A stretch of 64,000 nt of DNA from Lactarius indigo (taxonomy: Eukaryota; Basidiomycota; Agaricomycetes; Russulales; Russulaceae), in assembly GCA_025766275.1 (NCBI GenBank), contig JAFKAC010000211.1, positions 1-64,000 of the forward strand, read 5' to 3'. Both the position numbers and the translations under genes were made by a program. The first letter of the stretch is position 1, and each line of letters begins with the position of its first letter. Below are positions 22,617-33,099 of the stretch, piece after piece. The notes beneath the pieces were generated by a model. That model was not told the origin of the DNA. It made no database searches and was given only the letters and a program-made list of their open reading frames with translations.

Positions 22617-24456
22617 CTATTCGGAAGCTGCCACATATGCATTGAAGTTGTACACTTCTGGTTCGGCTTGGAACCGATATTCCTGCGGGTGGCACTGCGC
22701 TACCACGACTCCATCGCGTACCAACTCTGCCCGCATACCGTGACCAGTCCTCAGTGGATAAGACAGCTTCGACACGCCAGAAAAACAGCGGAAATGGCGC
22801 GGTTGCTCATCACCTGCTGCAAGGAGGACAATGCAAGGGGCGCGAGCCAAGACAACCACCCAAAATTTATCTTCCGCCTACGATGGGCTGAGTCTCGATA
22901 GAGTCTGGTGATCATTCCGGACTCACCAGCTGCCAGTCTCGCGGGCGAGGGACTGTGTCAGGCGCGGTGGCTGCCTTTGGATGTGGCCGTGCCCAAACAA
23001 ACAGCTTATCACGCTCGACTGGTGGCATGCGGCCCTCTTTGAACGCGCGCGCAAAGTATGCGTTGAGAGCGAGCCACGCCGTGTGAGGGAAACCATCGAC
23101 CCATGCTTGAGAGTTTGGCTGGGCGCCGCGCACAGGAGCTAAATAATGCGATTCCCCATAATCTTATACAATTGATGTTAATCAACATGCGCCTCCTATG
23201 GCCCAGGCAGGAAAAGCTCACCATTCCAAGAAATGACCTGTACGATATCAACGGCATTCCGGTGAGCGAGTAATTGCTCCCAACGTCGGACGAGTAGCCA
23301 GTCGTCACTGCGGTAGATCCACTATGGACTATGTAGTCTTACGGGACGGAGAAGGGACAAGAACCTACATTCTTATTCCACGAGTCTGGTCCATAATGCT
23401 GGGGGCCGTTGAGACACGCTCGCGGTGTATAAAGATCCTTACCGTGAAAAACCAAGGGGATACAGCTGCCATGTATGTACGCCCTCCCAGGTGGTGGAGG
23501 TGGTGGAGGTCTGTGTCCAACGCAGGACACTCAACTTCCTCTCTCGGTGAATCTGGGGTGAGGTGTATAGGCCAACAGCCATTCCACTGACGACAACACG
23601 GTGGTCAATATAGATAGTGTATGAAATGTGGATTTAACAGATACGTGGAAAATGCCATCCACAGGCGTGAGTGCAGGATAACGCGCAGGATCGATGAATA
23701 AGGCCGGGATAAGGTGGATCTAGAGTTCGGATTTGTCACGGTAATTGTAAGACCATTGGCAACAGGGCTCGGTGTTGGCTTACCGGGCACACGCGTTCCA
23801 TCGCTGACCGAGCGAACTTCCAGGCCTCGGTGATTGAGGTTTGCCCAAACCTGCACTGGTCGCCAGCGAATGTAGAAACCAAGGCTCGCCGATAGTACAA
23901 GAACTGGTTGGGATGGTGCCCGACAAGCTCCATGTAGTGGTGCAGGAGCTCGGCATCTGCCTCGGTATCTCCAGGTATGGAACTGCGAACAAGGAATGCC
24001 AGTGGGCCGCGTCACTCGTGGCGTAAATCCTACGTCCCGTGGAGAGCTCACGTCATGTCAAAGCTGAGGAAAAGTTTGAAACCCGTCTGCAGTCGTTTTG
24101 CGGTCGCATAGCAGTCAGCTACACGTGCCTTCTGCCAATCTTCACGTCCGATATTTAGCGCAAAGGCATCGCTGTTGAGATCGGATGTCCTGTTTGTGAA
24201 ATATCACTGGAATTTGGTGGAGACTCACAAACCATGGGCCTGTGCCAGCCGGATGTCGGCCTCCCAGTCACCAGGGCTGTAGGGCTGTATAGAGGGCCCA
24301 AGTTAACGAGGTAAAGTTATCCGGAGAGGATGCCTAAGCACGTAGGTATTCCCGACCATGAAGCTCATATTCGGATCAGTGAAATGGGTAAGCAAGTGCC
24401 TCTAAGGAACGCAATTACTGGCACACGACAAACTTTCGCCTACTTGCTGAATCCAT
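22617..24456 (-). CDS. GH71 alpha-1,3-glucanase (mutanase-like), no signal peptide
   Basis: Eleven exons (24456-24419, 24363-24342, 24284-24229, 24171-24052, 23982-23784, 23719-23645, 23586-23443, 23398-23369, 23321-23222, 23162-22927, 22877-22617) give 426 residues in uninterrupted frame. Family landmarks in order: CHFMVGNTYPYSPGDW, DAFALNIGREDWQ, VGHHPNQFLYY, STFAGDQCRFGQ, FIDPARYPALTPVDG, GRTYMAAVSPWFF, VISWNDYGESHYL, RGAQPNSQAWVDGFPHTAW and VYNFNAYVAAS. GH71 enzymes cleave alpha-1,3-glucan, a fungal wall polymer. Exon 1 (MDSASRRKFVVCH) directly precedes the core, so no secretion signal is encoded. Either the enzyme acts inside the cell or leaves by an unconventional route, or an upstream exon was missed. 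Confidence 0.88.
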
Positions 24457-25111
24457 GTGTTTTGGCTACAAGAACTGGGTTGAAAAAAGTAGCACAGCAG
24501 TTTGTTGCACCGTGCCCGTGCCCGGTGCCACACACTGTCAGCCTCGTGGCCCGTGGGAAACATGTCGCGGGAGTTGCCGCACTGTGGCTGGCTCCACAGA
24601 GAACAAAAGACTCGTGTCTGTCTTCAAGTTGGCTCGTGTCTTTTCTTCGAAGTCGTATCAGTCACCATGGAACTGCTCGACAGATTCTTTACGTTGGAAC
24701 AATGTGCTTTGGCTTGCTGAAGAGACATGGGAACGGTGCTCAAGGAGACGACGAGAGAGAACAAATGCCAACTTGACGCACTGACCCTGGAGGCTATGAG
24801 CGCTATGGGCTTTGGGCCTCATGGAACCGGAAACACAGCAAGGTCAAACCACCCGAGAGCCAAAGCAATTTTGTTGGCCCTGTCGGGCACGAAAAGACTC
24901 ACCCGGAGAAGAATTGAAGCAGCCAGCCCGAGTTCTGAGATCTGAGCTCTCAGCTGTAGATGGTCCATGCCATTTCAAAGGATCGAAATCCCAAACTTAT
25001 AAAAGGCCTTATGAGTCTCAGGTCCGACCCGCGTCCTTTCTCAAGCTCAAATAGCTCATCATTTGGTACTACTAACTCGTCTGGTTACACAATACGACCT
25101 CCGGCGCACAA
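24457..25111. other. intergenic region between GH71 and the unknown gene
   Basis: Divergent 5' flanks. One element can be named, the TATA box at 24998. A short stretch near 24787-24835 (ggctatgagcgctatgggc) resembles the dispersed gagcgctatgagcgccc motif of the BTB flanks. No coding region supported. Confidence 0.4.
24998..25004 (+). promoter_or_regulatory. TATA box of the unknown gene at 25112
   Basis: A perfect TATAAAA lies 108 bp before the proposed ATG, and no ATG in between starts a long frame. It supports the short first exon chosen for the downstream gene. Confidence 0.5.
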
Positions 25112-26182
25112 ATGCAGCTCTTATCCGGGGTACGTGGCTTTTCAAGGCTATATCTTATAGTGATGCTCATATGACGACTATCATAAAATAGGAAGGAGGC
25201 GTGCGGAAGACCTACACGCCTTCACTCTCCCCGCTCGAAGTGTTGAAATCCCTCCCAGATCCGTTTGGGGTATTTGGGTGTCCTTATACCTGGCACCCCA
25301 CAAGTTTTTTGGGCTCTGAGCACGACTCGGATTCGGATTCGGACGATGGCACTGCTAGCTCCGCAACGCTCTACGAACCTCATCTCCCGGAAGATGTGGT
25401 ACCTGTCGACTGGGGCGCCGCTGAGACCACAAGTTTGGTAGATAATGCCCTTGCTTTCCAGACGAGTACTCTCGCTTTCGAAGCCAGGGCTGTCGCCAAT
25501 ATTACCCCGCAGGCTGGAAGCTTGCGGGCCCCCCTCAACCACCAGGACGGCCGCGGCCGCGAACGTCCGAACCAGGTATATCACGCGCACCAAAGGGGCG
25601 CAACACCCCGATCCTACGTTCCGGCCAACGGGACGCTGGTCGTGGGTAGCCTACAAGATACCTGTCTGCTAGGCGTTGTTCACGACGCCTCCGGCCCCAA
25701 GGTGAGAGAACATGAGAGAGAAGTGTTGCCAGCCTAATCAGAGAACATAGAAGTCCCAGGGGAAGTGCACCTCTCGTCGAAAGGCCCATCCATACGGAAG
25801 GACTGTTAAACGAAGAAATTATGGACCAGAAGATTGGCTAAGCTCGGGCGATCCGAAGGAGAGGGCCGAAGACGACGACGCACTCAGTACGTGCGCTGTG
25901 TATGCCGAACGAGAGGACAACAGGCTCTTGCAAGCGCCCCTCATGCACCCCATCGCATTGCCCGACGAGGAGAAGAGCAGTAGCGCATCCTCCGAGGAGT
26001 TCTTATACAGCGGACCGGACCTGGGGGGGTGGCTCACAGGTACGTTCGACGGTGTCCCGAAGATGGTCACACTCGAGCACCTCGATTTCGCCTTGCCGGT
26101 GGCGTTCCCCGCGGAAGAATGGCTCTTGGCATTCCCGATAGTTGAATTGGGCAAGCAAGAGTACGGCTTGGCCTGCGAATAA
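25112..26182 (+). CDS. unknown acidic protein, three exons
   Basis: Exons 25112-25129, 25192-25701 and 25751-26182 give 319 residues. I do not recognise a family. The first exon codes only six residues (MQLLSG) before a GTACGT donor. Exon 2 starts EGGVRKTYTPSLSPLEVLKS and holds an Asp/Ser-rich stretch (DSDSDSDDG). Exon 3 has a basic patch, then an acidic C-terminal half (FDGVPKMVTLEHLDFALPV). The second intron (49 nt) has a CTAAT branch point and joins the frames in phase 0. No signal peptide, membrane segment or known motif is seen. Composition suggests a soluble, partly disordered protein. The exon 2 and 3 frames are well supported; the first exon is less certain. Confidence 0.6.
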
Positions 26183-26970
26183 GCCCGAGCGTACAGAACA
26201 AGTGGGGAATACACGTACCGTGTCGTGTCGCTATTTCAGTCGTGTTGTGCTGTGTATGGACCTCAGAGGGATGTCGAATATGGACTTTACTCCCTCATTT
26301 TTATAGTGTCGAAGGGTGCACTATGATTACACTGTGGGAATGTGTTCTTGCCTTATTCATAAATGATATGTGAACTTGACCAGGACGAGAATAAGGTAAC
26401 AAGGAATGAGACGAGACAAAATCGAGACAGAGCATAGTATCGTGATTGTGGTATCACGCAGCATAATCCACAACATGGTAAATACAACGGCTCTGACGTC
26501 TCGCACACACGCGAGTCGTCCGAGACTTGAAGTTCCTTGTCATAACGCCGACATCGTTTGCACTCAGGTTGGTGTCAGTGGGTAACAACAGCCACGGTTA
26601 CTGGAACAAACAAGGGCCCCTTATACTTATATCACACGCAACACCTTGTGCGATACAACGACAAAGGACACCTGGGAACCTGCCATGTTCCCATCTTGGA
26701 TATTTGAATATTCACGTTCGCAACGGTTAACTGAGACCTAACAATCAAAAATCTCCAGACCTTCAGGATAGGCGCTAAAAAGCGAAGTTGTGACACCTTC
26801 GGATTGAAGGCGACATCGTCAGTACGAACTTGAACTCGAACGAGCACATGGGTCAGATATACGGTTACGCATAAGAAAGTAGGCGCGTATTAACCCAAAA
26901 CTACAAAAATTACAATAATCCTGTTCGTGAATCTTCAAGATCCAGATATTCTGCAGCAACACCTCTAACG
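26183..26970. other. AT-rich intergenic region
   Basis: Convergent 3' flanks of the unknown gene and panB. Only short unconvincing frames are present. Confidence 0.5.
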
Positions 26971-28114
26971 TTATATCACCCGCACCAAGCGGGGGGGCGG
27001 CAAGCCCTCAGAGTTGGCGATATCGTCCCTCTGGTGTTCGTGTTCACCGTCGGCCATACCACGCCATTCCTTGTCCCCAACCTGCTCCAAAAACTTCTCC
27101 CACTCTCCGTTAGCCATTTCATAGCCCTCCGCCTGCGCATCCGGGAAACTGCCATCCTGGACTGCGCTGATGTAATTCTGGATGCCACGGCCCTCCTCGT
27201 GTCCGACGTCCGCGAAGCGCCGAACAAATTTTGCTTTTTTTCCGTGCCAGCGCGTCATCACGTCGTCCCAGACGAGCACCTGCCCGCTCGTACCGGGCCC
27301 GGCGCCGATGCCAATAGTCGGAATACTAAGGCGCGCGGTGATGTACTCGGCTAGCCGATGCGGGATCGCCTCGAGCACAACGGCGAACGCACCGGCCTCT
27401 TCCAGCGCGAGTGCGCCGTCGAGTACGGAGCGCGCACGGGGGGCGTCACGCCCCTGCACCCGGTAGCCGGATAACGCGGTGTGGCGCTGTGGCATGAGTC
27501 CTACGTGCGCCATCACGGGCACGCCGACCTGTGAGATCCGTCGGACCGTCGCGGCGATTTCGGGCCCGCCTTCGAGTTTGACAGCCTCCACATGGCCATC
27601 TTGGATCATGCGCACGGCGGAGCGTACGGCGTCGTCGGGCGAGGCGTGGTAGGAGCCGAAGGGCATGTCAGCGACGATGAACGGGTGCATGGCGCCGCGC
27701 GCGACGGCACGGGTGTGATGCAGCATTTCGTCGAGGGTGAGGCGGGTGGTAGAGGGCAGCCCGAGACAGACTTGGGCGAGGGAATCGCCAACAAGAGCGA
27801 TGTCGACTCCGTGAGTGTCGAGAGCACGTGCGGTGGGGAAGTCATATGCGGTGAGCATGGTGATTGGTGTACCAGCATGGCGCATCTGGTTTAATTGCTG
27901 GATCGTCATTTTCTTACGTGGAGGTCCTTTAGGTATAGTCAGGATTCGTGATGCCCTACGGAGGTGCATGCATGGACCCACGGGTGGGAGATGTGCCGCT
28001 CTCGAGGATCATCGGGCGCACGCTCATACATCTTCGGCCGACAAGGAAATGCCTTGGCGTTGCCGGATTGAGCGTCGAGCGGCTCAAGACGGCTGCTCTC
28101 AGGAAGCCTTGCAT
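26971..28114 (-). CDS. panB: 3-methyl-2-oxobutanoate hydroxymethyltransferase (PanB)
   Basis: Two exons (28114-27982, 27926-26971) give 362 residues. The 55-nt intron has a CTGAC branch point. The enzyme adds a hydroxymethyl group from methylene-tetrahydrofolate to ketoisovalerate, the first committed step to pantothenate and coenzyme A. Visible motifs: ITMLTAYDFPTARALD, the metal site in LVGDSLAQV, MPFGSYH, KLEGGPE, VMAHVGLMPQR and the catalytic-glutamate segment VLEAIPHRLAEYI. IGIGAGPGTSGQVLVW is near the C-terminus. The first exon (MQGFLRAAVLSRS...HFLVGRRC) is basic and hydroxylated and looks like a mitochondrial presequence, as known for fungal PanB. The C-terminal extension of about 40 residues is unconserved. 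Divergent from the downstream nuclear-type gene. Confidence 0.94.
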
Positions 28115-28542
28115 AGATACGTGATTATGAATAAAGATAAAAGGTCGACGAATAGATAGAGGAGCGAAACCCGAGTCCTGTGGAGGGCAAGGCACACGAT
28201 GAGTGGCAGGAACAGACCAAGAGAAGGAAAACACACGAAAGGCAAGGTGAGTAGTGAAAACTTTCTTATATGATGGCGGAATGCATAGCAAATATGATCC
28301 GATAGCTGATGAGTTCGCAACTAGGGACTATAAAAAATCGTCCAACGGAATTCGGAGGGGGCACATGTCTTGTACAGTAAGACTCGGACAGCGCGGGTTG
28401 TGGCCGGCTACGGTCTCATTGCCGGCCAATCACAGTCATCCTGCACCACGTGATCAGGACGCGACTCAGATTTCCCACGAGTGTTCCGTTCCTGGCTGGA
28501 CAATTGCACCCACAATCCTTAGTTTGACCTCAGCTTACAGCC
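28115..28542. other. divergent promoter region panB / nuclear-type gene
   Basis: 428 bp between two start codons. It contains a CACGTG-type E-box (ccacgtgatcag, about 28447) that could serve either gene. No coding sequence. Confidence 0.4.
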
Positions 28543-30504
28543 ATGCCCAGAGTCACCCGCTCGCAGGAGCAGTCTAAGAAACGTCCTGACTTCTGTGTCC
28601 TCATAGACAAGACATCGCGAAATGCTGTCAACAAACCTGTTCGGACCACGGAGAAAGCCAGCGAAAAGCCAAAAAAGAAAGCTATCAAGGCACCTCACGT
28701 CACAACCAAGTCCAAGGCCAAAGTCAAAGTGAAACCCCCCTCTAAATCATTGCCTTTGCAGGTAGAAGGTGAGGACGCGGCGCCACCTACGGACGTTGGT
28801 GAACTCGATGACCCGTTTCAACTCGTCCTCTCCGCACGACCAGGTGGTTTCGCCACACCACCCCAGAGCCATCCTCCTCCCCATCCTCCTAAGCGCCCTG
28901 AGCCTCATTCACATGACCCAATGACTACACTACCACCCCGATTTGATGATGGCACCCCCTCTCCCGAACCTGCAAGGCGTCGTTCCCGTCACGTGGGTGA
29001 CCGCGCTTCTCTTCTGCCTCCGTCCTCGCCCATTCATTTGTCTTCGAGCCCCGTGCGACAAACCCACAACCATGACGGCGATGGTGGCTCCATTTTTTCT
29101 TCCGTCCTCCGCCCTTGGTCACCGTCCCAGTTTCGTACACCAACCCGCAAGAACAGGAAGCGCAAGCGCACACCCCTCTCCCAACCCCAGCTGCAATCTG
29201 AAGGGGAAATAAACAACGACGATCTATTCGCGTATGGCGTGGTCGATGACCTGGATGAGCGTGAGGAGAGTGTCGCTTGGGAGAATGCAGGGTCAGATAA
29301 AGAGAACCACGGCGGCCCACGGGAGATTCCCGGATCCGACGACATTGCAGACGGCAAACACCCTCCATCTATACCTATTGCGAGCGAACGCGGTATCCTC
29401 CAGCCTCGTGATGCGTCGCTCTCTCCCGCTCGCAGTGGTGATTCTGACCCATTTGGCTTTTTTGCTACTGAGCGACTTCTCAAAGCGCGGCGCGCCGAGA
29501 AAATGGTTGCTGACACCGAGGCTGGCCCAAGCAACACACGTCGTGGGCCCCGTCTCCCATTCGGCGAACTTGCTGCTGCTGAAGTGGTACCACCCGCAAT
29601 AGTCTCAGAGTCCGTCCCACTCCCACGATCCCCGTCTCAATCGCCGCCCCGCCCAGCGTCTCCGTACCGACGCTACTCCGATAGCGAGATAGAAGACTTG
29701 TATGCGCCAGCGTCTCCACCACACACCCCGCGCTCACGCCTCCCCCACGCGCAAGCAACGTCCCCGCACGATGAAGCCACGCCCGTGGTTGTCCCCGACC
29801 CACTTACACCGCGCAATGGTGACAGCGCACGCGCGTTCACGATGCGTCGGCGCCGGCACAAGGAGCTACACAGTGTGAGCGAGCACGGGTCCGAAATCGA
29901 AGGGAGTAGTGCGCCCAGCAGCCCTTCCCCTGTGAAACGCGTCCACCAACGCCCACCCGAGCCCGAATCACAAATCGATTATGAAGATAATCAAGCAAGT
30001 GAGGAGGAAGGAAGATCACCACCAAAGAAGGCCAGACTCAGAGGCAAGGGTGGGGGCAAGGAAAACGCTGGAAGGAAGGGCCCGGCAGCAGAAGACCCGA
30101 TGGAGGTCGCCAGACGCGTTCTTGACAATGCACCTCGGCGGAGACCGGCACGTCGAACTACTGCGACGAGGAAAAGCAAGGCGTCCTCCAGTCTCGTCGA
30201 AGGAGGCGACGGTAGGCGCGAAGAACGAAGACAGTCGACGCGTGGCCGCGGCGCGACGCGTAGCACGGCTGGCCGGGCGACTCGCAGTCGGGGAGGCTCT
30301 AGGACGAGCCGTTCGCGCAAGAAGAAAGTCGACGAGAGCACCCCTGAGGACGTGAGCGAGGTGCGTTTCGGCCTACCATCATAATGTGTCTTACGCTAAT
30401 GGATCGAGATACAGAAACGCGAGCAGGAGCGGTTAAAGCGGGTCGAATATTTCAAGCAGCTCGACGGTTATAAACTCCGGAAGGAGAATGTGTACGTGAT
30501 CTGA
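28543..30504 (+). CDS. basic low-complexity protein, probably nuclear
   Basis: Two exons (28543-30360, 30415-30504) give 635 residues; the 54-nt intron has a GCTAAT branch site. I do not recognise the family. The N-terminus is Lys-rich (KKKAIKAPHVTTKSKAKVKVK). The middle is Pro/Ser/Arg-rich with SPS-type sites. Near the C-terminus are RRRPARRTTATRKSK and RGRGATRS/RATRSRGGSR, which resemble AT-hook-like DNA-binding stretches. The last exon codes a charged helix (KREQERLKRVEYFKQLDGY) ending KENVYVI, which looks conserved. This suggests a chromatin or spindle-associated role, unproven. A decayed copy of the C-terminal part lies at 35490-35835. Confidence 0.75.
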
Positions 30505-31044
30505 TGTACGGATATGGATATCTATGGCGCGGAGGTTATGACGGCTGCATACTGGATTGGTCGTATTTTCTAACTGGTTGTACAACGACTGCAGTACGTG
30601 TTTTCGGGTGTTGGTGTCCCCTATTATCGTTATGGTATATGCATTTTACTGTTACTCAACTGTGTGGGGACAGAGACAGGCCAATTCTTGCCGACATTGT
30701 TCAACAACGCAATGACAGTCACACGGAGCAACTGTTTGCAACTATAAAGAGAAAGAAATTGATCATCTTCTGCTCTTAATTAAGATTCGATCCCGGTGGA
30801 CCGTGAGTCACCGTGGCAGTACTACGGTGTTGAAACTGAGTGATGAGTTTTACACATTGATAGCGCTCGGATCTCACATGAGCCAAAAAAACGGGGTGAA
30901 GGAGTGGTGAAGGTGAAGCTCGGGGCTTGATGACAATCATGGCTACGTCATCATGAGCGTACGAAGCTTATAAAAGCTCGTAGACGCCATCTGATTTTGC
31001 TACAGATTTCCTGCACATCATCGACAGCGAATTAAACCAAAGCT
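30505..31044 (+). other. AKR1 upstream region
   Basis: 540 bp between the nuclear-type gene and AKR1. Its first part (about 30505-30680) is closely repeated after AKR1 at 32605-32790, showing that it belongs to the amplified unit. Confidence 0.6.
30944..30976 (+). promoter_or_regulatory. CRE-like site plus TATA box of AKR1
   Basis: TACGTCA (30944-30950), the complement of TGACGTA, lies shortly before TATAAAA (30970-30976), which is 69 bp before the ATG. The same pair stands before AKR2 and AKR3. TGACGT-type sites bind ATF/CREB bZIP factors, including stress-activated ones in fungi. Confidence 0.5.
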
Positions 31045-32598
31045 ATGACCACTCCCACTGTAACGAAAAGGGTTCCCTACGGTATATCTTCACTCCTTGA
31101 ATCCTCTGAAGTATGTTTTGCTGATGCTGAGAAATCGTAGTTCGCCTAGGAAAGTCAGGGCTGAAAGTGTCCAGGATCATTCTTGGCATGATGTCGTACG
31201 GCGACTCTCGTTGGCAACAGTGGGTACTCGGCGAGAAGGAAGCCATCGAGCATATAAAATTCGCGTGAGCACTCCTCTGCTCTCACGCGTAGTATGATTG
31301 TCCTTACGTGCGTCGATAAGATACGAGCACGGCGTGAACACCTTCGATACTGCGGACATATACTCAAATGGCCTTTCTGAGGTGCATCTCGGTACGGCCA
31401 TCAAAGTGCTCAATCTACCACGCGAGGAGATCGTGGTCATGACAAAGGTGCGCGTACATCAGGCTACCTCCGTATCGACGTACAGTCGGTGCTAATAACG
31501 TGTCGAAGCTGTTCGGAGCCGTCGGCAAACCAGGTGACGGTCCAACGTGGGCGACACCGCCCGCTGAGCTGGACAACGTGGGATTTGTAAATCAGCATGG
31601 CCTTAGTCGCAAGGTACACATTCTCACCTCATACTGTATGGGCTGATTTGTGACCTCGTCGCAGCACATCTTTGATTCGGTCAAGAAATCGCTCGAGCGT
31701 CTCCAACTCGACTATGTCGACGTCTTGCAGTGCCATCGTTTCGATCCCAATACTCCAATCGAGGAGACCATGCAAGCTCTACACGACGTTGTCAAGGCAG
31801 GATACGCCCGATACATTGGGATGAGTAGTTGCTACGCTTGGCAATGTATGTGCTCATCCATGTGAATTCTGCGACTAGTTCACTGATCATCGGCCCAGTC
31901 CATATCATGCAAAGTGGGGAGCCTATGTCCAACTTCCGAGCATGCTGCTGACGAGGAAAACTCTAGATTATGCTATCGCAAACAATCTGACGCCTTTCAT
32001 CTCGATGCAGAATCACCACTCACTCGTATACCGTGAGGAAGAGCGGGAGATGTTCCCGACCCTGAACCACTTCGGTGTGGGTATCATCCCGTGGTCGCCG
32101 CTTGCGCGCGGTCTCCTTACCCGTCCGTTCAAAACCGACGAAGTCTCAAAGCGAAGTGGCACCGATCTGTGCGTTTCTCTCGACGCTCTTTCTTCGCCTT
32201 AAGTATCTGACTCCTCTGGTGCTCGCAGCTTCCTTGCTGGGTATCTTCAAGGAGCGGGTACACAGGAGATTGTCAATAGGTCCGTTCTTACCCACCAAGC
32301 TACATGATTCTCAGTCTCATGAGTGGTCCAATAGGGTCGAAGAGATTTCCAAAAAGCGTGGGATAAGCATGGCCAAGGTCGCCGTAGCGTGGTCATTGTC
32401 GCGTGTCACTGCACCCGTTGTCGGTTCCACGAGCCTCAAGAATCTCGAAGAGCTTATAAGTACGTGGAATTCCTATATATCGGGATGTGAGACCAACGCC
32501 TAGGTTTCTTTACAGATGGCACCGAGGTTACATTGACCGAGGAAGAGATCAAGTATTTGGAGGAGCCGTACAAGGCACGCTCAGTGTTGGGACATTAA
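31045..32598 (+). CDS. aldo/keto reductase 1 of a tandem triplet
   Basis: Ten exons (31045-31081, 31141-31264, 31321-31447, 31509-31613, 31665-31845, 31899-31913, 31967-32168, 32229-32279, 32335-32459, 32516-32598) give 349 residues. Landmarks: [57 protein letters not shown] and [32 protein letters not shown] and [12 protein letters not shown] follow. The catalytic tetrad is Asp63, Tyr68, Lys96 and His155. The protein resembles fungal AAD/versiconal-reductase-like NADPH reductases of aldehydes and ketones; the substrate is unknown. A 15-nt exon 6 codes only for the link between SCYAWQ and NYAIANN. The frame is intact. Confidence 0.92.
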
Positions 32599-33099
32599 GA
32601 AGTGATCTGATGTATGGATGTGCCGCAAAGGTTATGACGGCTGTATATAGTATTGGGGTACTCTTAACCGGTTGTACACACGACTGTAGAACGTGTTTTC
32701 GAACATTGGTGTCCCGTGTTAACGTTGTGTTATATGCGTTTGACTGTTACTCCGAGTCAACTGTGTGGGGACAGACTCGCCATTGTCAGTACACGGTACA
32801 ACTTTCTGCACTGCATCGACAAGAGAAAGAAATTGGGATAATCAATCATCTTCTGATCTTGACTAGACCCGATCTCGAACTGTGGCCATACTGGCCTGCT
32901 AGTCCATCGAAATTAGCCTGAGAAATGCGCCCGACAGGTGTGCGAAGCCCCCACTGGCATGCATCAACTTGATAACAAGTATGACTACGTCACGGTCATC
33001 ACTGGTACAAGGATATAAAGCTATATAAAGGCTCGTCGTTTCTATCTGGTGTTGTTCTAGATTTCCTGCCCATTATCGAGAGCGAATAAAGTCAAAGCT
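32599..33099 (+). repeat. spacer repeat upstream of AKR2
   Basis: About 32605-32790 matches 30500-30680 (shared ggttatgacggctg, accggttgtaca, gtgtcccgt and caactgtgtggggacag blocks), and the promoter part matches the one upstream of AKR1. The match begins near the stop codon of the nuclear-type gene, so the break of this unit lies there. Confidence 0.7.
32986..33030 (+). promoter_or_regulatory. CRE-like site plus TATA box of AKR2
   Basis: TACGTCA at 32986-32992. Two TATAAAG boxes at 33014-33020 and 33024-33030, the nearer one 70 bp before the ATG. Same layout as AKR1 and AKR3. Confidence 0.5.

Noticed and set aside
23490..23515. GGT/GGA short repeat as a microsatellite
   Set aside because: It lies in a GH71 coding exon and reads as the conserved-position LHHLHHLGG segment, not an independent repeat.
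26976..27894. Long open frames on both strands over panB
   Set aside because: Antisense and shifted shadows of a GC-rich conserved gene; no motifs or starts of their own.
27982..28114. A 74-nt intron (28029-27956) in panB using GTATGA as donor
   Set aside because: Removing it brings TGA into frame after five codons. The 55-nt intron 27981-27927 with a CTGAC branch point keeps frame.
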